From the NCBI GenBank assembly GCA_030645915.1, contig JAUSNO010000010.1:1-64000 (forward strand): a DNA stretch of 64,000 nucleotides. Reading direction: 5' to 3'. Source of the stretch: Undibacterium sp. Lineage in GTDB: Bacteria; Pseudomonadota; Gammaproteobacteria; Burkholderiales; Burkholderiaceae_D. The notes beneath the pieces were generated by a model that had not been told where the DNA came from, searched no databases, and saw only the letters and a list, made by a program, of their open reading frames with translations. Below, piece by piece: positions 54,854 to 64,000 of the stretch. The number at the start of each line of letters is the position of its first letter. The stretch's first letter is position 1. The position numbers and the translations under genes were made by a program.

Positions 54854-55864
54854 TTAGAACATATGCCTTCCTAGCCACCAAGCAATTGCCGCAACAAAAG
54901 CCGATGCCGGAATGGTCAGAACCCATGCCCACATAATATTGCCGGCAACACCCCAGCGTACGGCGGACATTTTTTGTGCAGAACCAACACCGACGATTGC
55001 GCCGGTAACTGTATGCGTAGTAGACACTGGAATACCCAGAGCTGTTGCCAAAAACAAGGTAATGGCACCACCTGTTTCGGCACAAAAACCACCGACAGGT
55101 TTAAGCTTAGTAATTTTTTGACCCATTGTTTTGACGATACGCCATCCACCAAACAAGGTTCCTAGACCTATCGCCATATAGCAGGAAATCACCACCCAAA
55201 GCGGTGGCATCTTATCAGCCTGGCTGGAATAGCCCGCCGAAATCAGCAGCATCCAGATGATTCCCATGGTTTTTTGTGCGTCATTACCGCCATGACCCAA
55301 ACTGAACATGGAAGCAGAGACCAATTGCAGGCGGCGAAACCATTTATCGACTTTCATCGGAGTGGATTTGACGAATAACCACGACACGATGAGCATCATC
55401 AAAGATCCTAGAAAAAAACCCAGTAAAGGAGAGACAACGATAAAAATAATCGTTTTATACAGGCCAGCGGAAATCAATGCACCAGTACCGGCTTTGGCGA
55501 CTGCGGCACCGACCATCCCACCGATCAAGGCATGGGAAGAGGATGAAGGTATACCAAAATACCAGGTAACGAAATTCCAAAACGTCGCGCCAACCAAGGC
55601 ACCGAAAATCACATAGTGATCAACAATGGCAGGGTCAATGGTCCCCTTGCCTATCGTCGTAGCAACCGTCAAAGGGAACACAACAATGGCCAGTACATTA
55701 AAAAATGCTGCCATTGCGACTGCTTGTTGCGGCTTAAGTACACCGGTAGAAACCACGGTGGCAATCGCATTTGCCGCATCGTGGAAGCCATTCATAAAAT
55801 CAAATAACAAAGCCAATATCACCAAAAATATAATGACATACATGCTCATATGGAAGGTTTGCAT
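54854..55864 (-). CDS. pit: Low-affinity inorganic phosphate transporter (Pit)
   Basis: A 336-residue PiT-family protein with about ten helices. Signature repeats are DFMNGFHDAANAIATVVSTGVL near 22-43 and GGNDAQKTMGI near 197, and the C-terminal TALGIPVSTTHTVTGAIVG. It takes up metal-phosphate with protons. It is shorter than E. coli PitA (499) because it lacks the long central loop. ATG at 55864 is used; a GTG at 55873 is a less likely start. The DUF47 gene lies just upstream. Confidence 0.94.
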   Translation of the reverse strand: MQTFHMSMYVIIFLVILALLFDFMNGFHDAANAIATVVSTGVLKPQQAVAMAAFFNVLAIVVFPLTVATTIGKGTIDPAIVDHYVIFGALVGATFWNFVTWYFGIPSSSSHALIGGMVGAAVAKAGTGALISAGLYKTIIFIVVSPLLGFFLGSLMMLIVSWLFVKSTPMKVDKWFRRLQLVSASMFSLGHGGNDAQKTMGIIWMLLISAGYSSQADKMPPLWVVISCYMAIGLGTLFGGWRIVKTMGQKITKLKPVGGFCAETGGAITLFLATALGIPVSTTHTVTGAIVGVGSAQKMSAVRWGVAGNIMWAWVLTIPASAFVAAIAWWLGRHMF

Positions 55865-55971
55865 AGGAATCACTTCTCTTTTAGATTCTCTCGACAGAGA
55901 GAATCAGGACTGATCAAAACTATCGCCTACACCGGCGCATGGGTAACTTCAAAGCGAAAATAACCCAAAAT

Positions 55972-56598
55972 TTACGCATTTTCGACGATGATGCCTTCAA
56001 TAATATTTGCAACATCTTCGCAGCGATCAGTGACCGTTTCCAATATTTCATAAATCGCTTTGAGCTTGATCAGATTACGAACATCGGGTTCATCCCTGAA
56101 CAGCTTCGACATCGCCGCACGCATGACGTGATCAGCATCCGATTCCAGTCTGTCAATTTCTTCACAAATCGCCAGGATCTCATGTGAGTTATCCATGTTG
56201 TGCAAAAGGCCAACCGCCGCCTTTACCTTTTCAGAACAGGCCAGACAAAGCTCGGCGAGTCGTTTGGCTTCTGGCGTAATTTCACGAATATCGTACAGGG
56301 AGATCGTTTGTGCTGCATCTTCCAGCAAATCTAAAATATCATCCATACGCGTAATGAGCTTATGAATATCATCCCTATCTAATGGAGTGATGAATGTCTT
56401 ATGAAGCAACTCGATCGTATTGTAGGTAACTTTATCGGCCTCTTTTTCTATCGCTTCAATCGCATGAACGCGGATATCCAGATCAACAAAATTGGTCATC
56501 AAAGCAACCATTTCTTTTGATCCCTTGACACACAGCTCAGCATGCTGGTTGAAAAGATCAAAAAATTTACCCTCAGTGGGCATGAATCGTCCAAACAT
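55972..56598 (-). CDS. DUF47 PhoU-like phosphate transport accessory protein
   Basis: A 208-residue helical protein with FFDLFNQHAELCVKGSKEMVALM near 12-34, EKEADKVTYNTIELLHKTFITPLDRDDIHKLITRMDDILDLLE near 53-95, the DUF47 core that resembles PhoU. It is commonly encoded next to Pit transporters and thought to modulate them. It precedes pit by 107 bases on the same strand, supporting an operon. Confidence 0.93.
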   Translation of the reverse strand: MFGRFMPTEGKFFDLFNQHAELCVKGSKEMVALMTNFVDLDIRVHAIEAIEKEADKVTYNTIELLHKTFITPLDRDDIHKLITRMDDILDLLEDAAQTISLYDIREITPEAKRLAELCLACSEKVKAAVGLLHNMDNSHEILAICEEIDRLESDADHVMRAAMSKLFRDEPDVRNLIKLKAIYEILETVTDRCEDVANIIEGIIVENA

Positions 56599-56705
56599 TT
56601 TTTTCTCGCTCTAAATAGAAAATTTTCAAAATCGACTCTCAAATCGAGAAATCGTATAACTTTTCAGATACTGCTATAAAACCCACTTGTTTCGCCCAAC
56701 TAAAA

Positions 56706-58103
56706 CTATTCGCTATCACCATAAATCGACAAAGAACCGGTGTAATTGTCAAACTTGGTATATTCACCAAGGAAGGTAAGTCGCACGCTGCCGATAGGAC
56801 CATTACGCTGCTTACCAATGATAATTTCAGCCGTCCCTTTGTCAGGAGAGTCGGGGTTGTAAACCTGATCACGATAGATAAAAAGAATCACGTCGGCATC
56901 TTGCTCAATTGCACCTGACTCACGCAAATCAGACATCACCGGACGTTTATTTGGTCTTTGCTCCAAGGCGCGATTTAACTGAGATAACGCAATTACCGGA
57001 CACTGCAATTCTTTTGCCAAGCCCTTTAAGCTACGCGAGATTTCAGAAATTTCGGTGGCCCGATTCTCTCCCTGGGTATTACCTGACATGAGTTGCAAGT
57101 AATCGATGACGATCAAACCCAACTTGCCACACTGGCGCGAGAGACGACGCGCGCGCGCGCGCAATTCTATCGAGCTAAGCGCTGGTGTCTCATCAATAAA
57201 TAATTGAGCATCATTCATTTTTTGTATCGCGTGAGTCAGCCTTGGCCAGTCTTCGTCAATCAAGCGACCAGTACGCAGGCGATGCTGATCCAGACGTCCA
57301 ACAGAACCGAGCATACGCATGGCCAATTGTGCACCGCCCATTTCCATCGAAAACACGGCCACCGGCAAGCCACTCTCAATCGCCACGGTCTCGGCAATAT
57401 TGATAGAAAATGCGGTCTTACCCATGGAAGGACGGCCCGCGACAATAATCAAATCGCCAGGCTGCAAACCGGAAGTCATTTTATCGAGATCGGTAAAACC
57501 GGTCGGTACACCCGTGATGTCACTGGTGTGGTCACGGTTATACAACTCGTCGATACGCTCAACAACCTGCGTCAATAAGGGCTGAATTGCATGAAAACCC
57601 TGTGCTCCACGCGAACCTTCTTCAGCAATCGCAAAAATTTTTGATTCGGCCTCATCAAGCATCTGCTTAACTTCTTTACCTTGCGGATTAAAAGCTTGGC
57701 CGGCTATTTCATCAGAGACAGTAATTAATTTTCGTAGCACACCACGATCACGCACGATTTCAGCGTATCGGCGAATATTCGCAGCCGATGGCGTATTTTG
57801 CGCGAGAGCGTTGAGATAGGTCAGGCCACCAGCATCTTCAGCCTTGTTGATGGCTGTGAGCGCGTCAAATACGGTAATGACATCGGCTGGCCTGGAACCG
57901 TTAATCAGCTTAACAATACATTGGAAAATAATGCGGTGATCGTAACGATAAAAATCGCCTTCGTTAATAAAGTCTGCAATTCGGTCCCAAGCAGCGTTAT
58001 CCAGCAACAAGCCCCCCAAAACAGATTGTTCTGCTTCGATAGAGTGCGGTGGAACACGAATGGAATCTAATTGAGGATCGGAAGGAGCTTTCATGGCGCG
58101 CAT
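56706..58103 (-). CDS. dnaB: Replicative DNA helicase DnaB
   Basis: A 465-residue protein with an N-terminal DnaB domain (about 15-115) and a RecA-like C-terminal helicase: Walker A GRPSMGKTAF near 212, VFSMEMGGAQLAMR, Walker B-type LIVIDYLQLM near 330 and SDLRESGAIEQDADVILFIYRD near 390. It unwinds DNA at the replication fork as a hexamer. ATG at 58103 follows AAAAGG. A simple GC alternation in the codons for RARARR lies near 57150. It sits downstream of rplI, a standard arrangement. Confidence 0.97.
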   Translation of the reverse strand: MRAMKAPSDPQLDSIRVPPHSIEAEQSVLGGLLLDNAAWDRIADFINEGDFYRYDHRIIFQCIVKLINGSRPADVITVFDALTAINKAEDAGGLTYLNALAQNTPSAANIRRYAEIVRDRGVLRKLITVSDEIAGQAFNPQGKEVKQMLDEAESKIFAIAEEGSRGAQGFHAIQPLLTQVVERIDELYNRDHTSDITGVPTGFTDLDKMTSGLQPGDLIIVAGRPSMGKTAFSINIAETVAIESGLPVAVFSMEMGGAQLAMRMLGSVGRLDQHRLRTGRLIDEDWPRLTHAIQKMNDAQLFIDETPALSSIELRARARRLSRQCGKLGLIVIDYLQLMSGNTQGENRATEISEISRSLKGLAKELQCPVIALSQLNRALEQRPNKRPVMSDLRESGAIEQDADVILFIYRDQVYNPDSPDKGTAEIIIGKQRNGPIGSVRLTFLGEYTKFDNYTGSLSIYGDSE

Positions 58104-58265
58104 TATACCTTTTTATTCACCCTCAAAATAACTGAAAATATGCCGCATCTAGCCTCTTTGCAGCTGACAAGCGAATGAAGAACAACGCCAATTAACTTAA
58201 AATCAAGTTAATACGCATTCACACTTAGATTGCCAGATTATTTTCTTCAAAGGCCAACGAAACAC

Positions 58266-58295
58266 AAAAAAAGCCGGGAGAACCCGGCTTTTTAA
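58266..58295. terminator. Terminator of the rpsF-rplI operon
   Basis: AAAAGCCGGG / CCCGGCTTTTT with an AGAA loop. On the minus strand it follows the rplI stop by about 22 bases and has a TTTTTTT tail. dnaB beyond it probably has its own promoter. Confidence 0.92.
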
Positions 58296-58316
58296 ATTGA
58301 CATTACATCTCTGATA

Positions 58317-58769
58317 TTAAGCGTGCTCGCCCAATACAGCAACAATGACATCAACAATAACTTCAGCATGCAAAGCAACAGAAACTGAATGATCGCCAGC
58401 AGTCTTCAAAGGACCTAGTGGCAAACGAACTTGTGCTTTTTCAACTGCGAAACCTTGTTTAGTCAAGGCTTCAGCGATATCTGCGTTAGTAACGGAACCG
58501 AACAAACGGCCATCAACACCAGATTTCTGTGAAATTTGAACAGTCAAACCACTCAACTTTTCGCCTTGAGCTTGCGCCGCTGCCAATTTTTGAGCAGCTG
58601 CTTTTTCCAACTCGGCACGTTTCGCTTCAAACTCTGCAATTGCAGCAGCAGTAGCACGACGAGCCAGACGTTGAGGAATCAAAAAGTTACGTGCATAACC
58701 ATCTTTAACACGAACTACATCACCTAAATTGCCGAGATTAACGACTTTATCCATCAGAATAATTTGCAT
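58317..58769 (-). CDS. rplI: 50S ribosomal protein L9
   Basis: The 150-residue product starts [32 protein letters not shown], the L9 N-terminal domain, followed by the long connecting helix rich in Ala, Glu and Lys (about 40-75) and a C-terminal domain. L9 bridges neighbouring parts of the large subunit. It is the last gene of rpsF-priB-rpsR-rplI. Confidence 0.98.
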   Translation of the reverse strand: MQIILMDKVVNLGNLGDVVRVKDGYARNFLIPQRLARRATAAAIAEFEAKRAELEKAAAQKLAAAQAQGEKLSGLTVQISQKSGVDGRLFGSVTNADIAEALTKQGFAVEKAQVRLPLGPLKTAGDHSVSVALHAEVIVDVIVAVLGEHA

Positions 58770-58782
58770 ATTTTTCTCCTAA

Positions 58783-59067
58783 TTACGCTGTATGCAGATC
58801 AGTGTACGGCAGCAACGCGAGGTAGCGTGCGCGCTTGATCGCTGTATCAACTTGACGTTGGTACAAGGCTACAGTGCCAGTCAAACGTGCTGGCATGATT
58901 TTGCCGTTTTCTTGCACGAAGTCTTTTAAAGTATCAATGTCTTTGTAATCAACTGCAGCAACGTGTCCTGCTGAAAAACGGCAGAATTTCTTGCGCTTGA
59001 ACAAAGGGTTTTGTTGCTGACGCTTTTGCTTCAGTTTGCTTTTATCAAATTTTTTACCGAATGCCAT
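58783..59067 (-). CDS. rpsR: 30S ribosomal protein S18
   Basis: A 94-residue basic protein with [29 protein letters not shown] and [14 protein letters not shown], the full S18 signature. The N-terminus is longer than in E. coli S18 and begins [19 protein letters not shown], as in other betaproteobacteria. It pairs with S6 on the platform of the small subunit. Confidence 0.98.
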   Translation of the reverse strand: MAFGKKFDKSKLKQKRQQQNPLFKRKKFCRFSAGHVAAVDYKDIDTLKDFVQENGKIMPARLTGTVALYQRQVDTAIKRARYLALLPYTDLHTA

Positions 59068-59076
59068 TTTAGGCTC

Positions 59077-59391
59077 CTAATCTAGTAAAGGTGTCTCGAA
59101 TTCATTGATCTGAAAATCAGTAACATGAAAAATGAGACTTTTGCTGTTGCGGTTCTTACGCGCTAAAAAACCTGTGAATACCAAAACAGTTCCCAATTCA
59201 ATCTCCAGAAATCTTTTTGAAATATCGCCTGCAGCAATTGCAGAAATTTCAAATTCGACCTGGCGTTGAGTACCTGCTTGTACCTGCTGAGAGCTGTGCA
59301 TCAATACTGCAGTTGCTATCGGAATTCCTGCTGGTGTATACCGCAGCGCCGATTTCTCTGTAATGCTGGCGACAACTTTAAGCTGATTCAC
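59077..59391 (-). CDS. priB: Primosomal replication protein PriB
   Basis: A 104-residue OB-fold protein with RYTPAGIPIATAVLMHSS and FLARKNRNSKSLIFHVTDFQI, matching PriB between rpsF and rpsR. It helps PriA reload DnaB at stalled forks, which fits with dnaB being encoded downstream. Gaps are 28 bases to rpsF and nine bases to rpsR. Confidence 0.95.
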   Translation of the reverse strand: MNQLKVVASITEKSALRYTPAGIPIATAVLMHSSQQVQAGTQRQVEFEISAIAAGDISKRFLEIELGTVLVFTGFLARKNRNSKSLIFHVTDFQINEFETPLLD

Positions 59392-59419
59392 AAATAATTA
59401 CGCGTCCTCATCGAAAATA

Positions 59420-59788
59420 TTAAGCTGCAGGCGCTTCAACGCGTTGCGTCTTAGCTGCATCTTCTTTCTGTACAGACTTCATCATTGGTGACGGAGTTGT
59501 TTCAGCTTTTTTCAGTTTAACTGTGAGGTGGCGCAGTACGGCATCATTGAATTTAAATGCTGTTTCCAACTCAAGCAAAGTTTCAGCATCGCACTCAATG
59601 TTCATACAAACATAATGAGCTTTAGCTAATTTTTGAATCATGTAAGCCAGTTGACGACGGCCCCAATCTTCAACGCGGTGAACCTGACCACCACGTGTTG
59701 TTACGCTAGCTTTGTAGCGCTCGATCATTGCAGGCACTTGCTCGCTTTGATCAGGGTGTACGATAAATACGATTTCATAATGACGCAT
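59420..59788 (-). CDS. rpsF: 30S ribosomal protein S6
   Basis: A 122-residue protein with [25 protein letters not shown] and [16 protein letters not shown], the S6 signature, and a variable Lys/Ala/Glu-rich tail after residue 100. The ATG at 59788 has AAGGAGA upstream. A leader hairpin lies at 59820-59847 and a TATAAT -10 at 59866-59861. Confidence 0.98.
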   Translation of the reverse strand: MRHYEIVFIVHPDQSEQVPAMIERYKASVTTRGGQVHRVEDWGRRQLAYMIQKLAKAHYVCMNIECDAETLLELETAFKFNDAVLRHLTVKLKKAETTPSPMMKSVQKEDAAKTQRVEAPAA

Positions 59789-59819
59789 ATATTCTCCTTA
59801 GGGACAATAAAAAGATAAG

Positions 59820-59866
59820 CCCACCTTGGCGTCAAGACAAGTGTGGGAAGAGGAAAGCCGATTATA
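59820..59866 (-). promoter_or_regulatory. rpsF promoter -10 and leader hairpin
   Basis: On the minus strand TATAAT (59866-59861) precedes a stem CCCAC-A-CTTG / CAAG-GTGGG (59847-59820) with a bulged A and a nine-base loop. S6-S18 complexes are known to repress their own mRNA through a leader structure in many bacteria; whether this is that structure is inferred. No good -35 hexamer is visible. Confidence 0.55.
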
Positions 59867-59957
59867 GTAACTCATTTCCCAACTTTATTCAATCCATTCA
59901 AAAACGTAACCATGATTCGCGATGAAACGGTATTTTTATATCAAAAAATGCATGCTC

Positions 59958-60020
59958 TTGACTATTTTTCTTGCGTTTACTACTTTACTGTATAAAAATA
60001 CAGTCTGCTTATACATACAG
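59958..60020 (+). promoter_or_regulatory. lexA promoter with two SOS boxes
   Basis: TTGACT (59958-59963), 17 bases, TACTTT (59981-59986) form a promoter. A perfect SOS box CTGTATAAAAATACAG (59988-60003) and a second with one mismatch in the end bases, CTGCTTATACATACAG (60005-60020), follow directly, one base apart. This supports LexA repression of its own gene. Confidence 0.88.
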
Positions 60021-60038
60021 CGAATTGAAAGTGCCGAC

Positions 60039-60695
60039 ATGCTGAAACTCACCGCTCGCCAAGAACAAATATTAAATCTGATTAAGGACGCTATTCAAAA
60101 TACCGGATTTCCACCAACCAGAGCAGAAATCGCAACAGAACTTGGATTTCGTTCGACCAATGCTGCCGAAGAGCATTTACAAGCCCTTGCCCGCAAAGGT
60201 GTTATTGAGATTGCCGCCGGAACTTCACGCGGAATTCGCTTGCGCGAGTCCGCATTGTCTAGTCACATACCCGGCATACAAATGGCACTACCCCACCCTT
60301 CACTCATGCAGCTAAGTCTGCCTTTGGTCGGTCGGGTAGCTGCAGGCTCGCCTATTTTGGCAACAGAACATGTTGAAGCCACTTACAACGTTGATCCGTC
60401 ACTATTTTCTGCCAAGCCAGATTTTTTGCTCAAGGTACGCGGCATGTCGATGCGAGATGCCGGCATTCTTGATGGAGATTTACTCGCTGTAAAAAAATCC
60501 GACTCGGCACGTAATGGTCAGATAGTGGTAGCGAGGATCGGGGATGATGTGACAGTAAAGCGTTACAAAAAAACTTCATCCGGTATCGAGTTGCTACCCG
60601 AAAATCCTGACTTTTCCGTAATTAAAATAAGCGAGACTGAATCTGATTTTTCACTTGAAGGTCTAGCTGTTGGATTAATGCGCACCTGGACTTAA
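60039..60695 (+). CDS. lexA: LexA repressor
   Basis: A 218-residue repressor: winged-helix DNA-binding domain (about 1-68, with [23 protein letters not shown]), Ala102-Gly103 self-cleavage site in RVAAGSP, and the Ser137/Lys174 catalytic pair (GMSMRD; VTVKRY). RecA-stimulated cleavage turns on the SOS regulon. ATG at 60039 is chosen because it opens the domain (MLKLTARQ) and lies after both SOS boxes; a longer frame from 59922 would cross the promoter. Confidence 0.97.
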   Translation: MLKLTARQEQILNLIKDAIQNTGFPPTRAEIATELGFRSTNAAEEHLQALARKGVIEIAAGTSRGIRLRESALSSHIPGIQMALPHPSLMQLSLPLVGRVAAGSPILATEHVEATYNVDPSLFSAKPDFLLKVRGMSMRDAGILDGDLLAVKKSDSARNGQIVVARIGDDVTVKRYKKTSSGIELLPENPDFSVIKISETESDFSLEGLAVGLMRTWT

Positions 60696-60741
60696 CACTT
60701 AAACGAACAAGTACAATCATTCCATTTTTTAGGAAAACAAT

Positions 60742-60775
60742 AAAAGGCGCCCGTTTGAAAATCGGGCGTCTTTTA
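60742..60775. terminator. Bidirectional terminator between lexA and lon
   Basis: AAAAGGCGCCCG ... CGGGCGTCTTTT with a nine-base loop, followed by T-rich sequence on both strands. The genes converge here. Confidence 0.88.
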
Positions 60776-60787
60776 TTAACAAGAGTT

Positions 60788-63196
60788 TTAATGCTTGATA
60801 GCAACGGAATCAACCGAAGTATCTGTTTTAGCAGCAGCAGTTACAGAAACCTCGTCTTCTACTAATGCAACAGGCTGACGCTCCAATGCAATTTCCAAGA
60901 CTTTATCTATCCATCTCACCGGGATTATTTCCAGTTTATTTTTGACGTTATCTGGAATATCTGTCAAATCCTTCGCATTTTCTTCTGGAATTATCACCGT
61001 TTTAATTCCGCCGCGATGAGCCGCCAATAATTTTTCTTTTAATCCACCAATTGGCAATACCTCACCCCTCAAGGTAATCTCTCCTGTCATGGCGACATCA
61101 GCACGAACAGGAATACCTGTAAAAATAGAAACTAACGCAGTAGTCATTGCAATACCGGCGGAAGGACCATCTTTCGGTGTTGCACCTTCAGGTACGTGGA
61201 TGTGAATATCACTCTTCTCGAACACGTCCGCCTTTATACCCAAGCGTTTTGCGCGACTTCTGACAACCGTACGAGCAGCTTCGATTGACTCTTTCATGAC
61301 ATCGCCAAGCGTACCCGTACGGATAACGCCGCCTTTTCCTGGCATTGCCACTGCCTCTATCGTTAACAGATCACCACCTACCTCAGTCCATGCCAAACCG
61401 ACAACTTGCCCGACCTGATTATCTTTTACAGCGACACCAAAATCATAACGGCGAACACCTAAGTACTTATCGAGATTTTTTGAATTAACAACCGCTTTTT
61501 TTTCAGTTTTTTTCAACAACAACATTTTTACTACCTTGCGGCATATTTTCGATATTTCTCGCTCTAAAGAACGAACGCCCGCTTCACGTGTGTAGTACCG
61601 AATAATGTCTCGTATAGCAGTTTCAGCCAGACTAATCTCATCATCTTTCAAACCATTATTTTTGATTTGTTTTGGTAGCAAATAACGTTGTGCAATACTT
61701 GTTTTTTCATCCTCGGTGTAGCCGGAAAGACGAATGACTTCCATCCTATCTAACAAGGCCGCTGGAATATTATAGGAATTTGAAGTCGCTACAAACATGA
61801 CATCCGACAAGTCAAAATCTACTTCAATGTAATGATCAGAGAAAGTATGGTTTTGCTCTGGGTCAAGAACTTCCAACAGCGCCGATGAAGGATCGCCACG
61901 GAAATCGGCCCCCATTTTATCGACTTCATCAAGCAAGAATAAGGGATTACGAACACCGACCTTTGCCAGGTTTTGCAATATCTTTCCTGGCATCGAACCG
62001 ATATAAGTACGGCGATGTCCGCGTATCTCAGCCTCATCACGCACACCGCCTAAAGCCATACGCACAAATTTACGATTTGTGGCACGAGCAATCGACTGTC
62101 CGAGAGATGTCTTACCAACACCCGGAGGGCCCACGAAGCACAAAATTGGCGCTTTCAGCTTATCAACCCGCTGCTGTACGGCAAGATATTCCAGAATTCG
62201 TTCTTTGACTTTATCGAGACCGTAATGATCATCCTCTAAAACTTTTTCAGCATGAGTCAGATCATTATTAACTTTGGATTTTTTCTTCCAAGGTAAATTA
62301 ACAACGGTATCAATATAATTTCTGACTACGGTCGCTTCTGCCGACATGGGCGACATCATTTTGAGTTTTTTCAACTCATTCATCGCCTTGTCACGCGCTT
62401 CTTTAGGCATTTTCGCCGCAACGATTTTTTTCTCGAGCTCGTCTATATCCGCACCTTCCTCGCCCTCGCCCAGCTCTTTCTGAATCGCCTTGACTTGCTC
62501 ATTCAGATAATACTCGCGTTGAGATTTCTCCATTTGACGTTTGACGCGGCCACGGATACGCTTTTCGACTTGTAGAATATCCAGCTCACCCTCAAGCTGT
62601 CCAAGCAAATGTTCAAGGCGTTTTGCAACACTGAATATTTCCAGAATCACTTGTTTCTGCTCCAGCTTCAGTGGTAAATGCGCTGCGATGGTGTCACCCA
62701 AACGCCCCGCATCATCAATACCAGACAGCGATGCTAGAATTTCCGGAGGAATCTTCTTATTCAGTTTGACGTATTGATCAAATTGCTGAACGATCGCACG
62801 GCGCATTGCCTCGACCTCTGAGTCGTCACCCTCATCAATTGCGACAGGCGTCAAATCGGCGGTGAAATGGGATTCAGTTTCAGTAATTTTATGAATACGT
62901 GCGCGTTGTGCGCCCTCCACCAATACCTTTACGGTACCATCGGGCAATTTCAGCATTTGCAAAATATTGGCGATACAACCGATTTCGTATATATCATCGG
63001 CAGAAGGCTCATCCTTGGCTGCTGCTTTTTGTGCAGCAAGCATGATGCTCTTGCCCTGCTCCATCGCAGCTTCTAAAGCCTTAATAGATTTTGGGCGGCC
63101 GACAAATAGTGGAATCACCATGTGTGGAAACACTACGACATCGCGTAATGGTAACAAGGGCAATTCAGTTCGTTCTGTAATCATGGGAGTTGTCAT
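60788..63196 (-). CDS. lon: ATP-dependent protease La (Lon)
   Basis: The 802-residue product is LonA: N-terminal substrate-binding domain (about 10-205), coiled coil, AAA+ domain with Walker [13 protein letters not shown] near 357, and a Ser-Lys protease domain with the catalytic serine in [11 protein letters not shown] near 677. It degrades abnormal and regulatory proteins. ATG at 63196 has AAAGG upstream. The C-terminal tail after ALERQPVAL is an extra 25 residues or so. No convincing sigma-32 promoter is visible upstream. Confidence 0.98.
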   Translation of the reverse strand: MTTPMITERTELPLLPLRDVVVFPHMVIPLFVGRPKSIKALEAAMEQGKSIMLAAQKAAAKDEPSADDIYEIGCIANILQMLKLPDGTVKVLVEGAQRARIHKITETESHFTADLTPVAIDEGDDSEVEAMRRAIVQQFDQYVKLNKKIPPEILASLSGIDDAGRLGDTIAAHLPLKLEQKQVILEIFSVAKRLEHLLGQLEGELDILQVEKRIRGRVKRQMEKSQREYYLNEQVKAIQKELGEGEEGADIDELEKKIVAAKMPKEARDKAMNELKKLKMMSPMSAEATVVRNYIDTVVNLPWKKKSKVNNDLTHAEKVLEDDHYGLDKVKERILEYLAVQQRVDKLKAPILCFVGPPGVGKTSLGQSIARATNRKFVRMALGGVRDEAEIRGHRRTYIGSMPGKILQNLAKVGVRNPLFLLDEVDKMGADFRGDPSSALLEVLDPEQNHTFSDHYIEVDFDLSDVMFVATSNSYNIPAALLDRMEVIRLSGYTEDEKTSIAQRYLLPKQIKNNGLKDDEISLAETAIRDIIRYYTREAGVRSLEREISKICRKVVKMLLLKKTEKKAVVNSKNLDKYLGVRRYDFGVAVKDNQVGQVVGLAWTEVGGDLLTIEAVAMPGKGGVIRTGTLGDVMKESIEAARTVVRSRAKRLGIKADVFEKSDIHIHVPEGATPKDGPSAGIAMTTALVSIFTGIPVRADVAMTGEITLRGEVLPIGGLKEKLLAAHRGGIKTVIIPEENAKDLTDIPDNVKNKLEIIPVRWIDKVLEIALERQPVALVEDEVSVTAAAKTDTSVDSVAIKH

Positions 63197-63275
63197 GGCG
63201 CACCTTTTTCAAAATTTCTAATGGGTAGATTGGCGCACTAGGCTGAAACACAAGCCCGTCATCCGAAAAAACAAT

Positions 63276-63312
63276 AAAAAAAAGCCACTCAGAGATAAGT
63301 CCGGGTAGCTTT
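63276..63312 (-). terminator. Terminator of clpX
   Basis: On the minus strand AAAGCTAC / GTGGCTTT (one G-T pair) with a 16-base loop is followed by a run of T. It separates clpX from lon. Confidence 0.8.
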
Positions 63313-63408
63313 CCGATTGAAGCTAATATTTTATTGTTTGAGTAAATTGTACTGCGATTTCATTTTAGTCGCGAACAAAATAAATTTCAATCAATGGAAA
63401 AAATCAAA

Positions 63409-64000
63409 TCAAGACTTTGCACCCGAAACCTTTGGTTGCTCGTTGTAAATCAACAATGGCTTAGCTCCATTGGCAATAGTATTTTCATCAATAACCACTT
63501 TTGACACATTTTGCTCACTCGGAAGATCATACATAATATCGAGAAGTGCATGCTCAAGAATGGAGCGCAATCCGCGAGCACCTGTCTTGCGAGCAACTGC
63601 TTTTTTTGCGATGGCATGCAATGCAGCAGGTCTAATTTCAAGCTCGGTTCCTTCCATCTCCAACAATTTAGAGTACTGTTTTATTAGAGCATTTTTTGGT
63701 TCGACCAAAATCTGAATTAATGCATCCTCATCTAACTCATTGAGTGTCGCAATCACGGGTAAGCGGCCGACCAATTCCGGAATCAAACCAAACTTAATTA
63801 GATCCTGCGGCTCTGCATCTTGCATAATCTGGCTCGCCGTGCGTTCAGATTGGCTCTTGACACTTGCAGAAAATCCAATGCTACTACGTTCCGATCGCTC
63901 TGAAATAATCTTGGACAAACCATCAAATGCTCCACCACAAATGAACATAATGTTAGTCGTATCAATCTGAATGAAATCCTGATTTGGATGTTTGCGACCG
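63409..64000 (-). CDS. clpX: ATP-dependent Clp protease ATP-binding subunit ClpX, 3' part
   Basis: The reading frame is open to the right edge, so the 5' part is missing; about 196 C-terminal residues are visible. They include [29 protein letters not shown] (sensor 2 region follows), [10 protein letters not shown] and the family end YDLPSE..PLLIY. ClpX unfolds substrates for ClpP. It is followed by lon, the common clpP-clpX-lon order. Confidence 0.97.
   Translation of the reverse strand, partial: GRKHPNQDFIQIDTTNIMFICGGAFDGLSKIISERSERSSIGFSASVKSQSERTASQIMQDAEPQDLIKFGLIPELVGRLPVIATLNELDEDALIQILVEPKNALIKQYSKLLEMEGTELEIRPAALHAIAKKAVARKTGARGLRSILEHALLDIMYDLPSEQNVSKVVIDENTIANGAKPLLIYNEQPKVSGAKS

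Noticed and set aside
57145-57165. Alternating GC run in dnaB
   Set aside because: It encodes the conserved Arg-Ala-Arg stretch of the helicase and is explained by codon choice.
63197-63280. Possible sigma-32 promoter of lon (CTTGTGT ... CCCATTA on the minus strand)
   Set aside because: The spacer would be about 22 bases, too long for sigma-32.

Overview
The window looks like ordinary chromosome of a betaproteobacterium of order Burkholderiales, most likely family Oxalobacteraceae (Herminiimonas/Undibacterium-like). This rests on protein similarity recalled from memory and on gene order: rpsF-priB-rpsR-rplI followed by dnaB, lon next to clpX, moeA-moaD-moaE near clpB, pmbA/yjgA/mog, and argH divergent from an AlgZ/AlgR-type pair. 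No database search was run. No rRNA, tRNA, CRISPR array, complete IS, prophage, defence island or biosynthetic cluster was recognised.

Layout. 1-5.9 kb: the edge of an unknown gene, an RraA-like protein with an MFS exporter and a divergent AraC regulator, a membrane diguanylate cyclase and a DUF6445 protein. 6-12.4 kb: clpB with a sigma-32-type promoter, proline iminopeptidase, fluoride channel crcB and the molybdopterin genes moaE, moaD, moeA. 12.5-26.7 kb: mixed accessory genes, namely a hydrolase, a DUF3291 protein, an M14 peptidase, an ICMT-like methyltransferase, a PH-domain protein, a small acidic protein, an ABC-2 exporter, a K+ channel, a very large propeller sensor kinase, DUF1272, EamA and a glycerophosphodiesterase lipoprotein. 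27-33.4 kb: a threonine module, with thrC and an XRE-cupin regulator facing kbl-tdh-sdaA. 33.5-36.9 kb: algR/algZ and argH. 37-41 kb: a TRAP transporter whose membrane subunits and binding protein converge. 41-52.7 kb: pmbA, yjgA-mog, an esterase, a second diguanylate cyclase, cysK, yaeQ-purU, a quinone-reductase-like enzyme, an SBF-like transporter, two small proteins and ppiB. 53-64 kb: an HD-GYP phosphodiesterase, pit with its DUF47 partner, dnaB, the ribosomal operon, lexA with two SOS boxes, lon and truncated clpX.

The least expected content is intergenic. There are two families of palindromic DNA. One is a REP-like family of about 60-80 bp (eight recognisable copies) whose arms read roughly CACGCAATACCCATGCG. 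The other is a set of about 135-185 bp foldback elements with terminal inverted repeats. Three of the four foldbacks have a perfect CTAG-centred palindrome at or near their exact midpoint although their outer sequences differ. These elements mostly sit at gene ends and between convergent genes.

Functional links. Two GGDEF proteins and one HD-GYP protein give c-di-GMP synthesis and breakdown. ClpB, Lon and ClpX are protein quality-control ATPases. The regulator between thrC and kbl-tdh-sdaA, with a TTCGATATATCGAA operator candidate, is well placed to switch between threonine synthesis and use.
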